Positions 34,601 through 49,600 of a DNA stretch of 64,000 nucleotides are shown piece after piece. A model generated the notes under the pieces. That model worked only from the letters and a program-made list of their open reading frames with translations. It did no database searches and was not told the DNA's origin. The DNA is from Struthio camelus (lineage: Eukaryota > Chordata > Aves > Struthioniformes > Struthionidae). Made by a program: the position numbers and the translations under genes. The stretch is from assembly GCF_040807025.1 (NCBI RefSeq), contig NC_090943.1, positions 23,589,213 to 23,653,212 of the forward strand, written 5' to 3'. How positions within the stretch are numbered: position 1 is the stretch's first letter; each line of letters starts with the position of its first letter.

Positions 34601-37600
34601 GCGAAGGCCATCCTATTGCTGTTAAATATCTGTCTACATATATTACTGTTATGCATTAAAATAAAGTAAAAATAGATACTGTCAGTATCTTTCTGTAAAA
34701 AGAGATAAAGTTATCCTTAATTTTCTCATATTATGAAAGAATTTTAAAGTAAATGTTGAGGGGAAAACATTACCAGCCACATTTCTGTAAAGTCCTATCC
34801 AGAAACCTCCTACTTTGTTTCCAAGTGGTTGTACTGTGTGCATCAGGAAGTCAGATTCATCCACGTTTTCTACTGAAACCAAGGTAGCACCTGAAAAGCA
34901 TTAGCAAGCAAGTAACAGTATTGTGCATGAGCAACTGCTGGAAAGTCTTACCCGTTCAAGTCTTTCAAAACAACTGCTTTTGAAAGTTTTACGTACACTT
35001 CTCTGCTCGCTTCACTATCGCTTCTTATGAAGGAAAGCCCTGCAGCAACAGGTGAGGGTGGCTCGCAAACCGCTGCTCCAGCAGCAGGCAGCTCATGTGG
35101 AGCCGCTGCTCTTTGTGTGGCCTCAGCCCTTCTCCTCATCCACTCACCCTTCCACCTTCCAGAGGAAGGTGCAGAAAGCCACTCATGTTAGTTTGTTTTC
35201 GTTGCGTCTGATTTTAAAATAGCTTTTTAGGTAATTGAAATATTCCTAATGATTTTTTAAATTAATGTTTCTACAGTTTTGTATGTATGTACTTATATAC
35301 GTATGTATGTACGTATATATGTACTTAATATAAAACTTCCTTCTTAATCTTGTCAGTCAATAAAAAAGCCTCTCACCTAAGCGGGCACATTCCAGGGAAG
35401 CCAGGGCCCAACTAGTCCTAGCGGACGATTCAATGTAGTAGCAGTGGCCGTGGTAAGGAATCCAGGCTTGGAGTTCCTCTGCTTCAGGGCAGTCTCCGGG
35501 CAGCTGAGCAGGGTCAGTAGGGGCTATAACTTAGGAAGTGAACATAGTCTTTTTTAATGATTAGCCCATGAGGTAAAATATACATATATACATACATATA
35601 TGTATATTACATATATGTGTATATTTTACAGGAAAGTAGACAGTATCCTGAAGCATACTCTTCTGAGGGTTTTAGCCCAAGCCATAGCAAAGTCCCTAGG
35701 ATTTGGTAGACTAACGAAATTAATAATGTGTCATTAAAATGGTTAAATTCATTTGCTTACCATCTGATATTTTACAAACTGAAAAGTGACTTTCATTGCA
35801 AGATGCTGTTTTCCAGGTACCATCAAGATCTAGATAGACGCAAGCATTTTTCTCCTTTGGCTCTCCTGCTGCCCATTTAGTGTACCTAGTTTTCCAGTTG
35901 TCAGTCCATTTATAATAGCTCCCAGTCTGAAAAGAAATATGTCCTGGTGATAGAGATTGGTACATAAAAAGCATTGATACATAAATGTGCTATAAATGTG
36001 AATTTCCTTATGTGAATTTTTCATCCAAAAAGGCTTGTACTGCTCTGTTTTTTTAAACAACATTCACTGTGCTAAGCAATGTCACTGGATGCTGAATATG
36101 AGAGTTACGTAAGACCTATGTATGAATAGTGTACAACAGTGCACTACTGGAAGCGAGCGGGTGTTGGAAGAAGCACAGCTTTGTACTGTGCCAGAACACT
36201 GCAAGAGCCTCAGGCGAGTCTGTCTTGGATCATTTTGCAATTCCTGAATCAAGAGAAGTAGTTACACAGAATTCACCCTCTCTGCTCTGCTTTATTTAGA
36301 GTAAGACAGGGAACAGGTTGATGAGTAAAGATTACTTGATATTAAAAACTCAAAATCATCTATAAAATATCTCTTTTATACTCACAATATTTTTATTAAT
36401 ATAATAACACTTATAAGTAGCCATAGATATAGCAGAGTTAAACTTTCAGATCTGCTAACAATTGCAACACGGTAACAGCTGCACATTCTGGCTTGTGACT
36501 CCCAGACTGCGCCTTTATTTCTTTTACCATTTCTGTAGCTTTCTGTTTCCACGTATTGCTTCCCAGTATGACCTTTTCTGTCTCTCTTTCCACTCCATTT
36601 GGTGCATATAGTCTTTGAGCAACTCTAGCAGGAATGCTAGAAATCCATGCATACACAGCAAATCCGTCCAGGGGACAGTTCTCGCATCACCAATAAGACT
36701 GTGGCAATCAACATATCGATAATAAGCAGGAGAGCTCACTGAGCACCCAAACCTCCTGTCTATCCAGCACTCTTACCATATTGCTGTTAAGACCAATCCA
36801 TACAGGTTTTCCATATTTCAGTATCTGGATCCACAGGAATGAATGGATATAGGCATCTAAAATGCTGGCAAGTTCTGCTGATTTGTCTTGGCAGTTTTTT
36901 CTGGCCTCTTCCCATTGCATTTTGGATGAGATGACTGAATAGCTACTGTCACCATAACGGGCAAAATCAGGAGATGGATTTCTTGTTGATACTTCAGATT
37001 GTATAGCAACTATGAAGAGAAAATTGAACACAAGAATTTACAACATACCATTAATCTCTAATATAGAGGCTCTTAAAATATATGTAAGGTACAGTACCAG
37101 CAGTAAGTGAAAATCTTCTTTTAAGTTCATGAACAACTTTTTAATGAACAAAATCTTGTTACAAAGCATGAATAAAATTTGTTAATGTAGAAAGCAGAGT
37201 GAAATCCTAGATGCCCTGAAATAGAAAATACACTTGCTAGAGACCTGGCTAGTACAAATATTTTATTCATAATTTGGAGATTTGATTCCTTATGCTTTAA
37301 CGTATCTTGCTGAATCTGGATATCTGAGTATATATCTATTCCAGATCACTGATGGGGAGGACAGTGGGCTAGGCTTTTAGGGCATTTACGCAGGTACTAC
37401 GTTATCACAGCTTGACACTTTGAAACTTGGTGTTAGCTGATTATCAGTCGCTGCTTGACTCAAAGCCATTAGCCTGTCTGCAAAGGCCGCGTGAAAGTTC
37501 TTCGCACACTTGAGCATCTGTTTTTATCCTGCGGATCAACCATGTGTCAAAAACAGCATAGCTAGGATTAAAGAAGATACAACTGCCCTCCTGAAACCCT

Positions 37601-40600
37601 AGACTTGCTGTGCAGGGAGAGTGGGTTTCTTAAAAGCAAGTTAACTGTTATCAGGCTGTCCAAGCTGATTAAAATGAGGAGATAGATTGTCTTTATTAAT
37701 GGTATAAAAAAGGCAAAGAAACACTGTTTTGCTGTCTGTGCTTTGCCTTCTCTACTTCCATTATAATGTTGGGCTGCAGAGATTTGTATAATTAGAATTT
37801 TACAGCAGGAGAGTCACCAATCACTACTCATTTTGGTGTAAAAAACCTCAGTATTCTTCAGCAGTGAAGAAATAGCCCAAAGACTGTACATGCACCATAA
37901 GATATTCAGTATGAGGGTTAAGAAAGGGTTATCTGCTATGCTCTGAAACAGCCAGGGAAGATCACTTTAAGAGCATGATTTTACAATGCACTTAAAGAGA
38001 ATGCATAAAGCCTCATACTTCACTGAGAAGAAATCTGTTTCCCCTTATTATTGTCTAGTACTATTCATGATTTAGACACAAAAACCCAATTAAGATAATG
38101 ATTCCTCTCTAGTAAGATCTGTGGAACAAACTATGCTTTTAAAATAGTCTTGCCCTAAGATTGGTGGATTTCTGAAAGCCTGAGAGACTCAAAATGAGGC
38201 TCAAACTAAGCTAAAAAGAATCACATCTGTTCGCAATGTGTTTTATATTCATCTTATTTAACTGAGGTACTCATTTGATTTAGGAGACTGTGTTAAACAG
38301 AACTCACGGGAATTCATCTGGCATATATAGCCTCTCTCGTTGTCACAGCTATCATCTCTCCAGCTCCCGTCTGTCTTTATCACGAAGACACAATCTGTCT
38401 GCAGGATAGGGGACATACGCTGTCACTGAAGAGGCAACAAGGAGGTGGTGAGCTGAGCTCCTTGCACTTGCGTAGAGGAAGCATGTCTATCTCCCGTATT
38501 TCTAGTGCAAGCCTGCATTTACCTTAAATGAAGCAGAATATCTTACAGAAAATGTGTGCTCTGTACTAGTGGTTTGCAGTCCTTATTATGCTATCACTAT
38601 CAGATACCTTTGGTAAAAATCAAAATTTCCCTTTAGCTCCTTATTTTTAATTGCTTCAAGATGTCCTTCCAGTAGCTTCTCTGATTTCAAGATTGGCTTT
38701 GCCAGGCTTTTAGCATTTCATCTGAGTTTCTTTTATGCTGATTGAAACAAATTTTAGTCATAACCAACGTGATTGATCGTAGATGTTAAAAAATCTCTGG
38801 TGACTAACTTCTACCACCATTTATTCAGAAACTGCAAGTGTCTTTCCTTTGGAAAAGAGATTGAATTTCAGCAGAGTGATGGCCTTTATATTAGTGATAT
38901 CCTTTTATATTATCAGGAACTAGTATAACAATATGGGAACATGTTGTCCAGGAATGGAGCATATAAACAGAGAGACAGATTAATGTTGCAACAGCCACCT
39001 TAATTTTGATTTGTGCCAACATTTCTAAGTTTGGATTTGCAGCTTTAATGTATGGAGTAATGTAGTTCTTGTACATCATCTAACTAATGTAATATATGCC
39101 TCTTTGGATTTGTTTTAAAGAATTCGTATTTTGTAATGGCTCAGATGGAAAGCACAAAGTCTCTCTTCTTCAGAATCTCTGCCAAATATATTGGTGTATT
39201 AGGAATGGCTATCAGGTGATTTGCTAAGCCCTATGCTGCTTATGAAGGACCTGTTTCAACATCTTGTTATCTTGTTAGAAAAAATCTAGCTGCCTAAGAT
39301 TTAGGTTACTTAAACTTTCAATACCTCCACAGTGTCGTCCACTAGCTTGAGATAGTCATAAAAGTCGAAGAAACTTTGTTTCTTTTCTGGTGCACCCTCA
39401 ACCCAGTTGGTGTAGGAAACAGCGCTTCCATCTGTCCAAAGAAAGGTGGACTCTGTGTTGATATCGTTCATTCCAATCCAAACGTCACTTGTGACTCCCT
39501 TTAAATGATAAAAGAGGAAGGCTGGAGGGAAGCAAAGATTCTTCATTAAGGGAAGCCCACTGTGCCTTACCCAAGATAGAAAAATTGTGCACATGCCCAG
39601 AACCCAGGGCCATATTAAAGAGATAACATTTCCCACAACAGCTACCTTTTACTGAATGTTTAGGTTAGCACCTACAGGAACATATCTTATGCAAGCGTTA
39701 AGGCTGACAAAACAGTCAAAGAGCAAGCTCTGGAGCAAATGAGGAAATGTTCCCTTCCCCAACATGTATGCATGCATTATACTCAAACAAATCCTATCAC
39801 CAATAAGAGAGAGGAAGATGCAGCTGTCTGTTAATTTGAGGGAATCACACTCAAAACAAACTGGAAGTTTCATAATTTCATGATCAAAGCTGAAAGAACT
39901 AGCAATACACTCTTTATTTCTTGTATGTAACAATTTAGCTAACCTTTCATACTTTGGAGTTAAAACCAAGCATGAACTGATCTAGCTAATAAACAATTTT
40001 CAGAAGATAATCCTGTGATCTACATTGGACAGGATAGTACTTTCCTTAGCAGGAGGTTAACATCTGGCTTTATGACAAGTAACCAAAATCCCATCTGGTT
40101 CAATAGAGCCCATATATGTACCTTGCACTTCTTCATTTGGTATGGTAGCCAGGTTTCCTCCCAAATCTACACAAGTGTCTCGTGCAGCATGCCATGTGAG
40201 CTGTCTTGTTATATTGGAAGCAAATGTTTTGAAACACTGCAGGGGGAAGAAAAGAAAAGCATGAATCAAGCACTTCACTGGAATCAGCAAAGAAGAAGGA
40301 AATTGTTATATGTGAATAATGCCAATTAGCCATAGGATGTACCTTTCTCCAGAAAGAGAAAGCGGGGCTAGAATAATGACAAAGCTCAAGAGTGCTAAAC
40401 TGCAGTTGTCATTAATGGTGTGCAAATTCTTTCTTTCAGTAATCAGTTCTTCAGTTTCACTGTCATGCACAATTCACTGAAGATACTTTTTGACATACCT
40501 TGTTGTTAAAAAAAAGCCAACTTTCTGGACAACCTCCAGGAGGCAATGGAGAAGCAAAAGTTGAATTAATAGAACTGTTATGCTTTTCACATATAAAATT

Positions 40601-43600
40601 ATTGGAGGAACCACAGTTTATGTCATTCCATAAGCCTACAAAATAATTAGATTGAATCAGCAAGTGTTATAATACTATTTATAGAAATAAATTAAATTTT
40701 ATTTATTAAATAAATAAAAACACTTTTTATTTTAATTTGTAAAGGGGGTAACCTGTAAAAGAGAGTAAAACAGCCATGCATTACATTTATGCACTGAACT
40801 ACTGTTTACAAAAGCAGATGTTTATGTATGTTAGCTGCTGAGCACTGCTACTCGGCCAGTGTCTAGCAATTAAAAAAAGAATGCAGGACAGCGAAGAAAG
40901 GACAAGTGGCTCAAAAGCAATCCTGTGATCATCAGTTAACTTCATTCTACTTTTTCTCCCCCTCAGAGAGTCTGAGTAGGAGAATTACAGGAGACAGAGG
41001 ACAAGAGAAAAAAGATGAAGATATGATGAACATTTTTGTAGCAGAAAGCAATTTAGTGTATTTTGTATTTCAGGCTGCAGCTTGATGTGAGGGCCAAGTT
41101 AACATGACAGCTTTGATGAGCCAGCTGAAGCTCTAATGCTTGCACAGCTGTCATCCCTCGTGCTTAATTTGAACTGCCTGACCCTGCTGCTCCTCATCCT
41201 AAGCTCCCCACAGAATCTGTTACCTGTTTGTGGTTTGTTCAAGCAATGGCACCATTACATTGCAGACCACAGGGGACATATATCAGTAATCAAATTTGAA
41301 AAGAAAATGGGAGAGGAATGGATGAGATAGGAAATACCATATCTAACTGAGGGCACAATATGCTGTTTAAAAATGCATTATGAAATATGTTTAATCTCCT
41401 GGTGATCCAAGTTAATGCAGCATTATCTAGGGATTCAATTTGCAGATTAAATTACCTAAGTTTCTAAGTACCTGTTATAATCAATAGAGCACTAGGTCAG
41501 GATTCATTTATCTAAACAGAAGAGTTTAGTGCATTTGAGAGGCTATGCAGAGAGACGGAAGACATGTCACAGTTCCTCTGGAAAACTTACACTCAGGTGG
41601 GATAACACTAGGACATTGCAGGTGACTACAGTCATGTATGTTTTGGCAACTGAATACTACTCTAGGGTAAACTGAATTGCTCTTCAGGCAGCGCTGGGTG
41701 CACCGATAACATCTCCTTTTGACCATAATGAGAGGTCAGGGGCCTAGCTCACATAAGCTACTTTTAGTTGTCAGCTCAAGCTGAATGCTACACTTATGGT
41801 CCAATTCAGCTGTCCACATGAGGGCTTCTAGCATCATCTGAGATGAGCTCATGACAGCTGACACATCTACATGGGGCCTAGCAGATACGACATGGACCTG
41901 TGGGTGAGCCACCTTTTCTGGACCAGCAGCTGAAGGAGGTAGGATGCATTTAGAATAGCAGTAGATGCCTCTATTTGAGCAAATGAACTTCGCTTTTAGT
42001 GACTTCATACAAATGCAGAATTTTAGATGGGACTGCTGGATGAATTGTTTAGAAATCATAAGTGGGGAGACTGGCTTCCTTCTGTCCTCACTATCAAACT
42101 CCCATTAGTGTCAGCTGAGTTACAGAGATAAAGCCAAGAGGAAAAATTACCCCTAGGGTTTGTTGTGCAAGGTATTTACATTCAAGAGGATTTAAAAGTG
42201 CCTAAGACTGCCTTTGAGGCAAACAGAAAAAAGTAAAACGTAAAATTTTAGCTGTTACTCACCTAGGTCTGACATCATTACCACACAATTTTCATCATTA
42301 TTTGCAAAGTTGGGTTCATTGGGAGCCCAAGCCACATAGGTCACAGGAGTCCCATCTATCCAGCTTAAAAAAAAGATATACTAACAGTTATTAATTAAAG
42401 CACTTCAGTCATTGGATAAGAATCCTAATGAACACCCACAGGGAAGAAAAGGTCCATAAGCATCAAAACTAGAAGGACTGTTAGGGATTTTCTTTTCCTT
42501 ACTTGATTATTGCCATTTGATGTAATTTATGTAAAACGTTACTGGTGCCAAGTAGAAACAAACAAACAAACATATTTTCCACTGATAGACAGGAATCAAT
42601 CATTTAATGTTAGAAACTATTATTTAGCCTGCTGTAATATAGGGAAGAAAATTAAATGTTTTATTTATTTTAACTGATCTGGGTGAATCATTTAGTTTCA
42701 CAGTCTGAGTATTTCTGATACTTTCATAGACACAAAGGCAGCAGACACTTATCTGTGGATTTTACTCTGAAGAGAAATCTCTCAATAGGTTATTTCTCTT
42801 AACTCTTGGGTCTGGAGACTAATAGGCATTCTCTCAGCTTTAAGATTGCCCTTTGAGAAGTATCAAAATTGACATTTTTCTTTATACGTACTCCATTTTT
42901 TTTGAATAAATTGCTATTGTAGGAAGAAGAGGTTTGATCCTGTATTTTAATCAAATCTCAGAGATTAGGTCACTCAGCTGGAAGTGGGAAATGAAGTTCA
43001 GCTCCCTCTTCTGTCTCTCGCTAATGTGTTGCACTTGCTCTAAATAAATGAAATGTTCACTGGAATCAAGCAATGCCCCATCTCCCTAGTTAGTGTCGTA
43101 AATCAGGAGGTCAGAATTGAAACTATGATATATTGATAGAAAGCATATGAAAGATAGAGTATATAGCATGGAACATATTTTGTGCATGTGTGTTTATGGG
43201 TTTTATAGATAAAAAATACAGTGTAGTAAGGTGTTCCTCCAGTTTATGAGGCAAAACTTTGAAAGAGACTTGAGAAAGCATGTCTGCAGAGTACTTGAAG
43301 AAATACATCTGCCAAGCCTTTCTTCCTTTAAGTGATTATTCAAGAAAAAAATGTGCTTTTTTCCCCTTAGAGAAAACTGCTGGACTTTGGACTATTCCAG
43401 GACTATTCCATACTGCTTTGTACTCAGTACATACAATTGCTTTCAGTCCTTGAAAATGATATATTTTATTGCCTCCAGCTACAAAAAATGCAGTATTTGT
43501 TTCTGCATGTTAAGAGCTGCAGTGATCATGTTAACTTACCTAAATTTTTTATCAAGACTCACTTTCAAACCAATGAAGTACGGTGTAGACATACTCCAAT

Positions 43601-46600
43601 ATTTATCCTAGAAGAGAAAGACACAATTTTAACTAAAAAAAAAAAAAATCATTAAAGTAAAACAAATAGAAACACACTGGCCATTGATTAGGTCCGTACT
43701 AAAGTCAGTAGCACTAAAGCATATGCTTATAATTAAGCACAGTCATATGTTTAGATATTCAGGTGCAGAAGTCAGCTTTCCACAGCTGTGGAGCACTGTC
43801 TGCAGCATCAGAGCTGCAGTCCTGCAGCTCTAGGAGCCCATGGGACGGGGTAAGAGAGAAGTAGTGCTCGAGGAAGAAACTGCTGAATGTTTTTTCTCCT
43901 CTCTCCAGGACTGCGGCACTGTCTCTTTCCAGCCTCATGTCTCTCTCTCACACTGAGGGCTTCCCAGACCAGCACGGCAGCTTCCCACCTTGCTCTTCCA
44001 ACTGGCCTGCCTTACAACCTCAGCATGCCTGGCACGGGAGAACAACAGAACAAACCCTGAGGGACCAAAAGGGTTGTGCAGACAAACACTGATTTGACAT
44101 ATCAGAGGACAAGGCGCTTTGGGGGGAATTTCATAGATCACATCTCAGGCAGATTTCAGTAGTGAACAAGCTCACAACTCTATCATTGAGGCAATTCATT
44201 TTGGGGGAGCAGATTGTCAAAAGTGTTTCTACTTTAGGCTATTAGTTGATATTGATTCTTACTCTTTTTTTTAGAGTTCTCCTTAGGAATGTCCTCTCAC
44301 TATTACTATTAACAACAACCAGATCTGCAGAATTCTTCCTGCAAAACTCTTGGGCTTTTTCCATAGACACACTGTCTTTGCTGATGTAGTACAGCTTATC
44401 TTCATATATGACCCATCCATCCACAGTGGTTTTATATTCTGGAAGATAAATAAGGTAGCCTTAAATTCTGCATCTGTGGAACATAAAAGTTTGTTTTAGA
44501 ATAACGATTTTAATAAAAAATAATGAACAAGATGATATACAAAAACCTACCATATGTGTTACCTGGTTCAGAGTTTAGAGGCATTCCTGCAAAATTGAAG
44601 AGAATAGAATTTCTGATGTGTTTTATTACGTAACTTACGATTGCCTGCAAAACCTGAATGAGAAACAACTAGAATAGAATTCTGCAATCTTTTGCCATTG
44701 GGATAAAAGAAGCACACTTAACCATGTACTTCAGCTACACATCATTAAATCTGCATGGTCATTTACTTTTATATTTGCATCATAAGCTGTATTTCATGCC
44801 AGTAAAGTCATGGCTTTGCCTGGATTACATTCCTGCACAGAGCAATGTAAAGGAAAATTGCTCTGACATTCTGTAAGCAAGAATAGAGTTAATTAAAACA
44901 TTTTCAGCTTTAGTTTTACAGCTCCTTTAATGATGAAGCCGTAAACAGATCATAATCCTCCAAAGGGGTGGATTATGATCTTCTTATCAAGAAAGATAAA
45001 GTTTTCATTAAGTTTATTTTGACTCTATCAAAAAAAATCTCTCAGTTCCAAATATTCATAAGCAAAATGAGATGTATTCTTAACCATACTGCTATTGCTG
45101 TGACCAGCCTAGGCAACAACCGCCAAACATACCAAAACTGCTGTGAGCCTGAAGACTTTTCTCGTATGAAATGGTTTCCTGATCAGACCATTATGATAAT
45201 GTCTAGAGGCAGCAGACAATTTTCTGTTGGAACTATTTTCCTTTGGAAAAAAAATCCGATCTGGTAGAATTGAAATATCCCATGCAAAAGTTTTAATACT
45301 GTCCAAAGCTCTGGTGGATTTCAGGCAGAAAAGCTGGTGTCCCATGGCTGTGCAGCTCACCATGTGTCCTGTTAGTGGCTGCCTGGGCTGCTTAACAAGA
45401 GACATACCCAAGCTAGCTAACTCCTCAGTATGTTTTCAGCAGGGCCCGCAGGGCTATGGTACATCAGTAAGGGGACTGGAAGGCAACAGGAAGTTAAAAC
45501 AAAACCTTCTGCTTCTGTCCATCTCCCACTACCTTCCCTAACTCCTTTTGACTGCCAATAATTTATGATAAATCCAGTCAAATCTCAAGGCAAAAATACA
45601 TTTGGTGTACGCTTTCTCTGCAACTTTTTTTCTTTCTTTTTATTTATTTATTTTTTTAGCTCTATCCATGTAGGCGCAAAAACTAGTATTGTAAGGCATA
45701 CAGAGCTTGTACTTCCTACAACATAAGCACACAAAGTAAAGCTTCTTACTGTACAGAAGTTTACAATCTGTGAGGCCCTGGAAAACACACAGATTATTTA
45801 TAAACCTAATTTACATAGAGAAACACATTTATTTATTTTCATCATCTATCACTGAAAAATCCTGGCCCATATTATGTTGCCTAATTCTTTTTGCTTGCAC
45901 TTGCAAAAAATATAGTTTTTGAAATTTTTTATCTTTCTCCTACTACTCATTAGAAAATAACTACTTAAAATGCTATTTTATTTAAGTTTCCTACTTCAAA
46001 GGAATAAATTACCTTTTTTTATTTGACAAACCCAGTCATGTTGTGCTTCACAGTGCCAAATAAACCATTTACCAGAAAGATACCCATCATGAAATAAGCC
46101 ACAGGACATGTCTTCTCCTGCATCTCTTGGACTATCATCCCATTTTGTGTACCTAACCTGTGGAAGAAATCATCCTCGTTACTCTTTTCATCTCAATGAC
46201 AGTTTCAGCAGTTATATACACCACTGGCCAACAAGAATAAGCTGGGTTTGCTTGAGAGATTCTCACTAAAAACAGGTGAAAATATAGGAAAAATAATAGT
46301 CTTAAGAATTTTTCCAGTTGAGCAATGCCGTCAATGGTCAGGGAATCAGGCTCGCTTGCCCTCCAAAAGCATGGAGGGCTTTTTGTCTTCACATCTCATC
46401 CTCTAGAGGCAGTCAGAATAGGAACAGGCAAATGAACTGTTTCCAGTGGGCTTCTTCATGCCGCTAAGAATTTCACCTCAGTCCCCCTGGTGCTGCTGCT
46501 GCTGCATCGACAAGGTAAGTTTCACTTAATTGACTGCAACCTGGTTCTGCATACATTCACAGAAAAAATGCATTGATTATAAAGATCACACCTCTGATTC

Positions 46601-49600
46601 TGGAAGACGATGAGCCAGCAGTTACTGGGGGGAACAGGAGTATACTGGGAAACTATCTTGTATGCTTGCTGTATGCTTAGCTCTTAACATGCTTCTGGCC
46701 ACTGCCAAAAGCAGGACACAAAATCTGATACAATCAAGTTTTTTATTCTGATGTGTTCATATTATATTCTAGGAAAAGAAAATATGCTGGAGTGGTGTGC
46801 AGAAAGCTACAGATCCCAACTAAATGATGATGAGCTGGAGATGACTTCCATGTGTCCAAATGTATTGATGTCATTTTACTCATGATAGTAAAGGTTGGCA
46901 GCCATGTAAATGCTTGCAGGATTGGCGATCTCTTTGAAAAGAAGAGCAGTAAAACAAAAAAAAAAATTAAAAAGCACATGTACAAGCCCCAAAACATCCT
47001 GAGCAAACAAATGTTATAAAAAAATTAAAATACTCACTGGAGAGCCATCACTCCAGGCAAATCCTTCATCTGGATTCAAGGAAAATATACCAAGCCAAAT
47101 CTTTTCAAAGCTACAGCGATTGTCACTAACACAAATTATAAGATAGAGCAATGTGTAAACATCTATGATGCAAATGACATCTAGAAATAGATCAGTAAAT
47201 CTGGTAGAGCACATTCTAAAGCACAGTGAAGTTGTAATATCTCATTTGACTTGAGTTAGCTTTGGGTGAAGTCATAGAAATATCTAATATTTATCTCCCT
47301 CTTACCCACCTCACCTGACTATTTGATGTAGTCTGGTAGCTTTCACTAGACTTTGCAAGTGCTTACAGCTGCTGGGATCTCCAGTTTGAATGTGCTGGGG
47401 CAACTCATGTAATCGGCAGTGCACCCAATTGCAAAGCATTGGCCCTGGAATAGTGAACTATGGAAAGACTATTGTACTAATTTAGAAATATAACAGATGT
47501 CTTTAAAAATGTGTTATTGTTACCTGAGACAAGGACTGCTTCTTGAAGGAAGCAAGATTATATAAGACAATCAACACCACAAAGGAGCTGTAAGAACAAC
47601 TGACATTGTGCCATTGCTACCTGTGCACTGGCTCAGTGGCAATGACTTATTTGTCAACATTATTCATAGTATCAATCTTGAATTTCCTCTATGTTCTGTT
47701 CTCTTAGGCAAGGAAATGCCTTCACAAATTGATTCTTGATTCTGAAAACGGTTCAAGTGTTGACTACTTAAAGGTGAATCAAAAATAGGGTGAGTCACTG
47801 GCCATATTTCCTACCCTATTAAAAAAAAAATCTCCGCAATTTCTTGTCTTCCTAAACGATATCTATTAATCATGACACTGGTATATGAAGCTCCTGCATA
47901 TAAACAACTTTTTTTTTCATGAAACAGTTAAAAATACTCATCATTAGATAAAATTTCAAAGTAATACAAAGTTTTTCCGCTTTTAAGGAATTCATATGTT
48001 TCAGAAATCATCTAAGAACATTTATAATAGTTCATATTAAATATCTCTTAAATCTAGTAAGATAAACACCGAATAGACACTCACCGTATTGCTTTTTTTA
48101 CTAACTGCATCTCCTCCTGACTATTAACAGTAGCCAAATCCCCTCCTATTTTTCTACAAAAATGTCGAGCTTCAAACCATGATTTCTTTTCAATATTTGA
48201 TCTGTGAAAACACTAGAGAAAAAATACTTTAAAATGTATTGTGCCTATTTTAATAAAATAAAGAAACATAATCTCTCTTATGTGTAAATGAAGTTTCGTA
48301 CAATTCAAATAATACTCCATAGGTGAAATAACATGGACTACCATTGATTAACTAGTCACAAAATTTTTACACTTACAGAATGATCTAGTTAGTTACCGTA
48401 GGGGTAACAAAGCAAAGGAAGCATTAGAAGAGAATAAAATCAGCTCTGACTTGTTTTATCTGGAGGAGGACCCAGGATTCCCTCCAAAAGGAGGGAAAGG
48501 ACAGTGGTTGTGGGTGAGAGAAAAGACGTCGTGAGAGGAGTCTGAAGACAGAGGCAAAAGAATGATCTCATGGTGGTTCCCATGTCTCACTTCACATTTG
48601 CAATGGGTTGTCTTAACAGTTTGGTAATTTAACAGAGAATGAACACAAGTTTGATTAAGGCTAGAAAGAAAGAAACTTCATGATCTGGGGAAAACAGAAC
48701 CCAAACAACTATTGTTCCAGGTGAGTTTGAAAGAAATGAAAACATTAATGTAATAAAAAGACAAGGACTCCTTAATTCAAATACAGTGATAAAAAATATT
48801 AACATCTCAGATTTATTTAGTACCTTTTTACTCTGCATGATCCCAAGTCAATCTTTGCGCACCACCCGCGCTTCTTATTCAAAGTCCTTTCATATGCCTT
48901 CATAACTGAGTGTACCTCAATACAAGTTATCTGTAACTGTGCATCTGAAACTCCCTCATAAATGTGCTCCATAAACATTATTTTAATTAACCTTTAATTT
49001 GAGGTGTTACCTGTTGCTTTGTGGGAATGTGCTGACCTTAGAAAGGTCCAGCCTTAGGCTTTGTCCTGCTTTTGGACAGACTACACTTTACCTCATTCCC
49101 TGAACTTTCACATAGCAGCTCAGCTAAATATGGGATTTTTGCACAACCTAGTGATCACATCTGATATAAAGAGCCATGCTAACAGCCAAGCTTTGCTGCT
49201 TCTACTATTTAATGTAACATTTTGACATTGGTCTCTTAATAATTTTGAAAATATTATGTTGTTTCATTGTTGGTTTTTTTCCTCTTTTCCTTATGTCATT
49301 CCAGGGACTGCATATCTATATTCTTCTTTTATCATTTGCTGCTCCAATTTATTCTACCCCCTCACACAAACGTCTTGATTTTCCTTTCTATCTCCCATCT
49401 ACTGTGTCAAGTCCTTTCAATCTCATCTTTCTTCTTTAGTTTCTCCTCTCTCACAGGTAATTCCTGGAGAGCTTTTCTTTCTCTTTTCTTTTTCTTTTGG
49501 CTATATTTCAATCTCAGATATTGCAAAATGAAAAGTCCCTTCTTTTTTCCTCTTTTTTTTTCTTATTCAAATGAAGCAGCACACAGCCTTTCTTCTTCCT

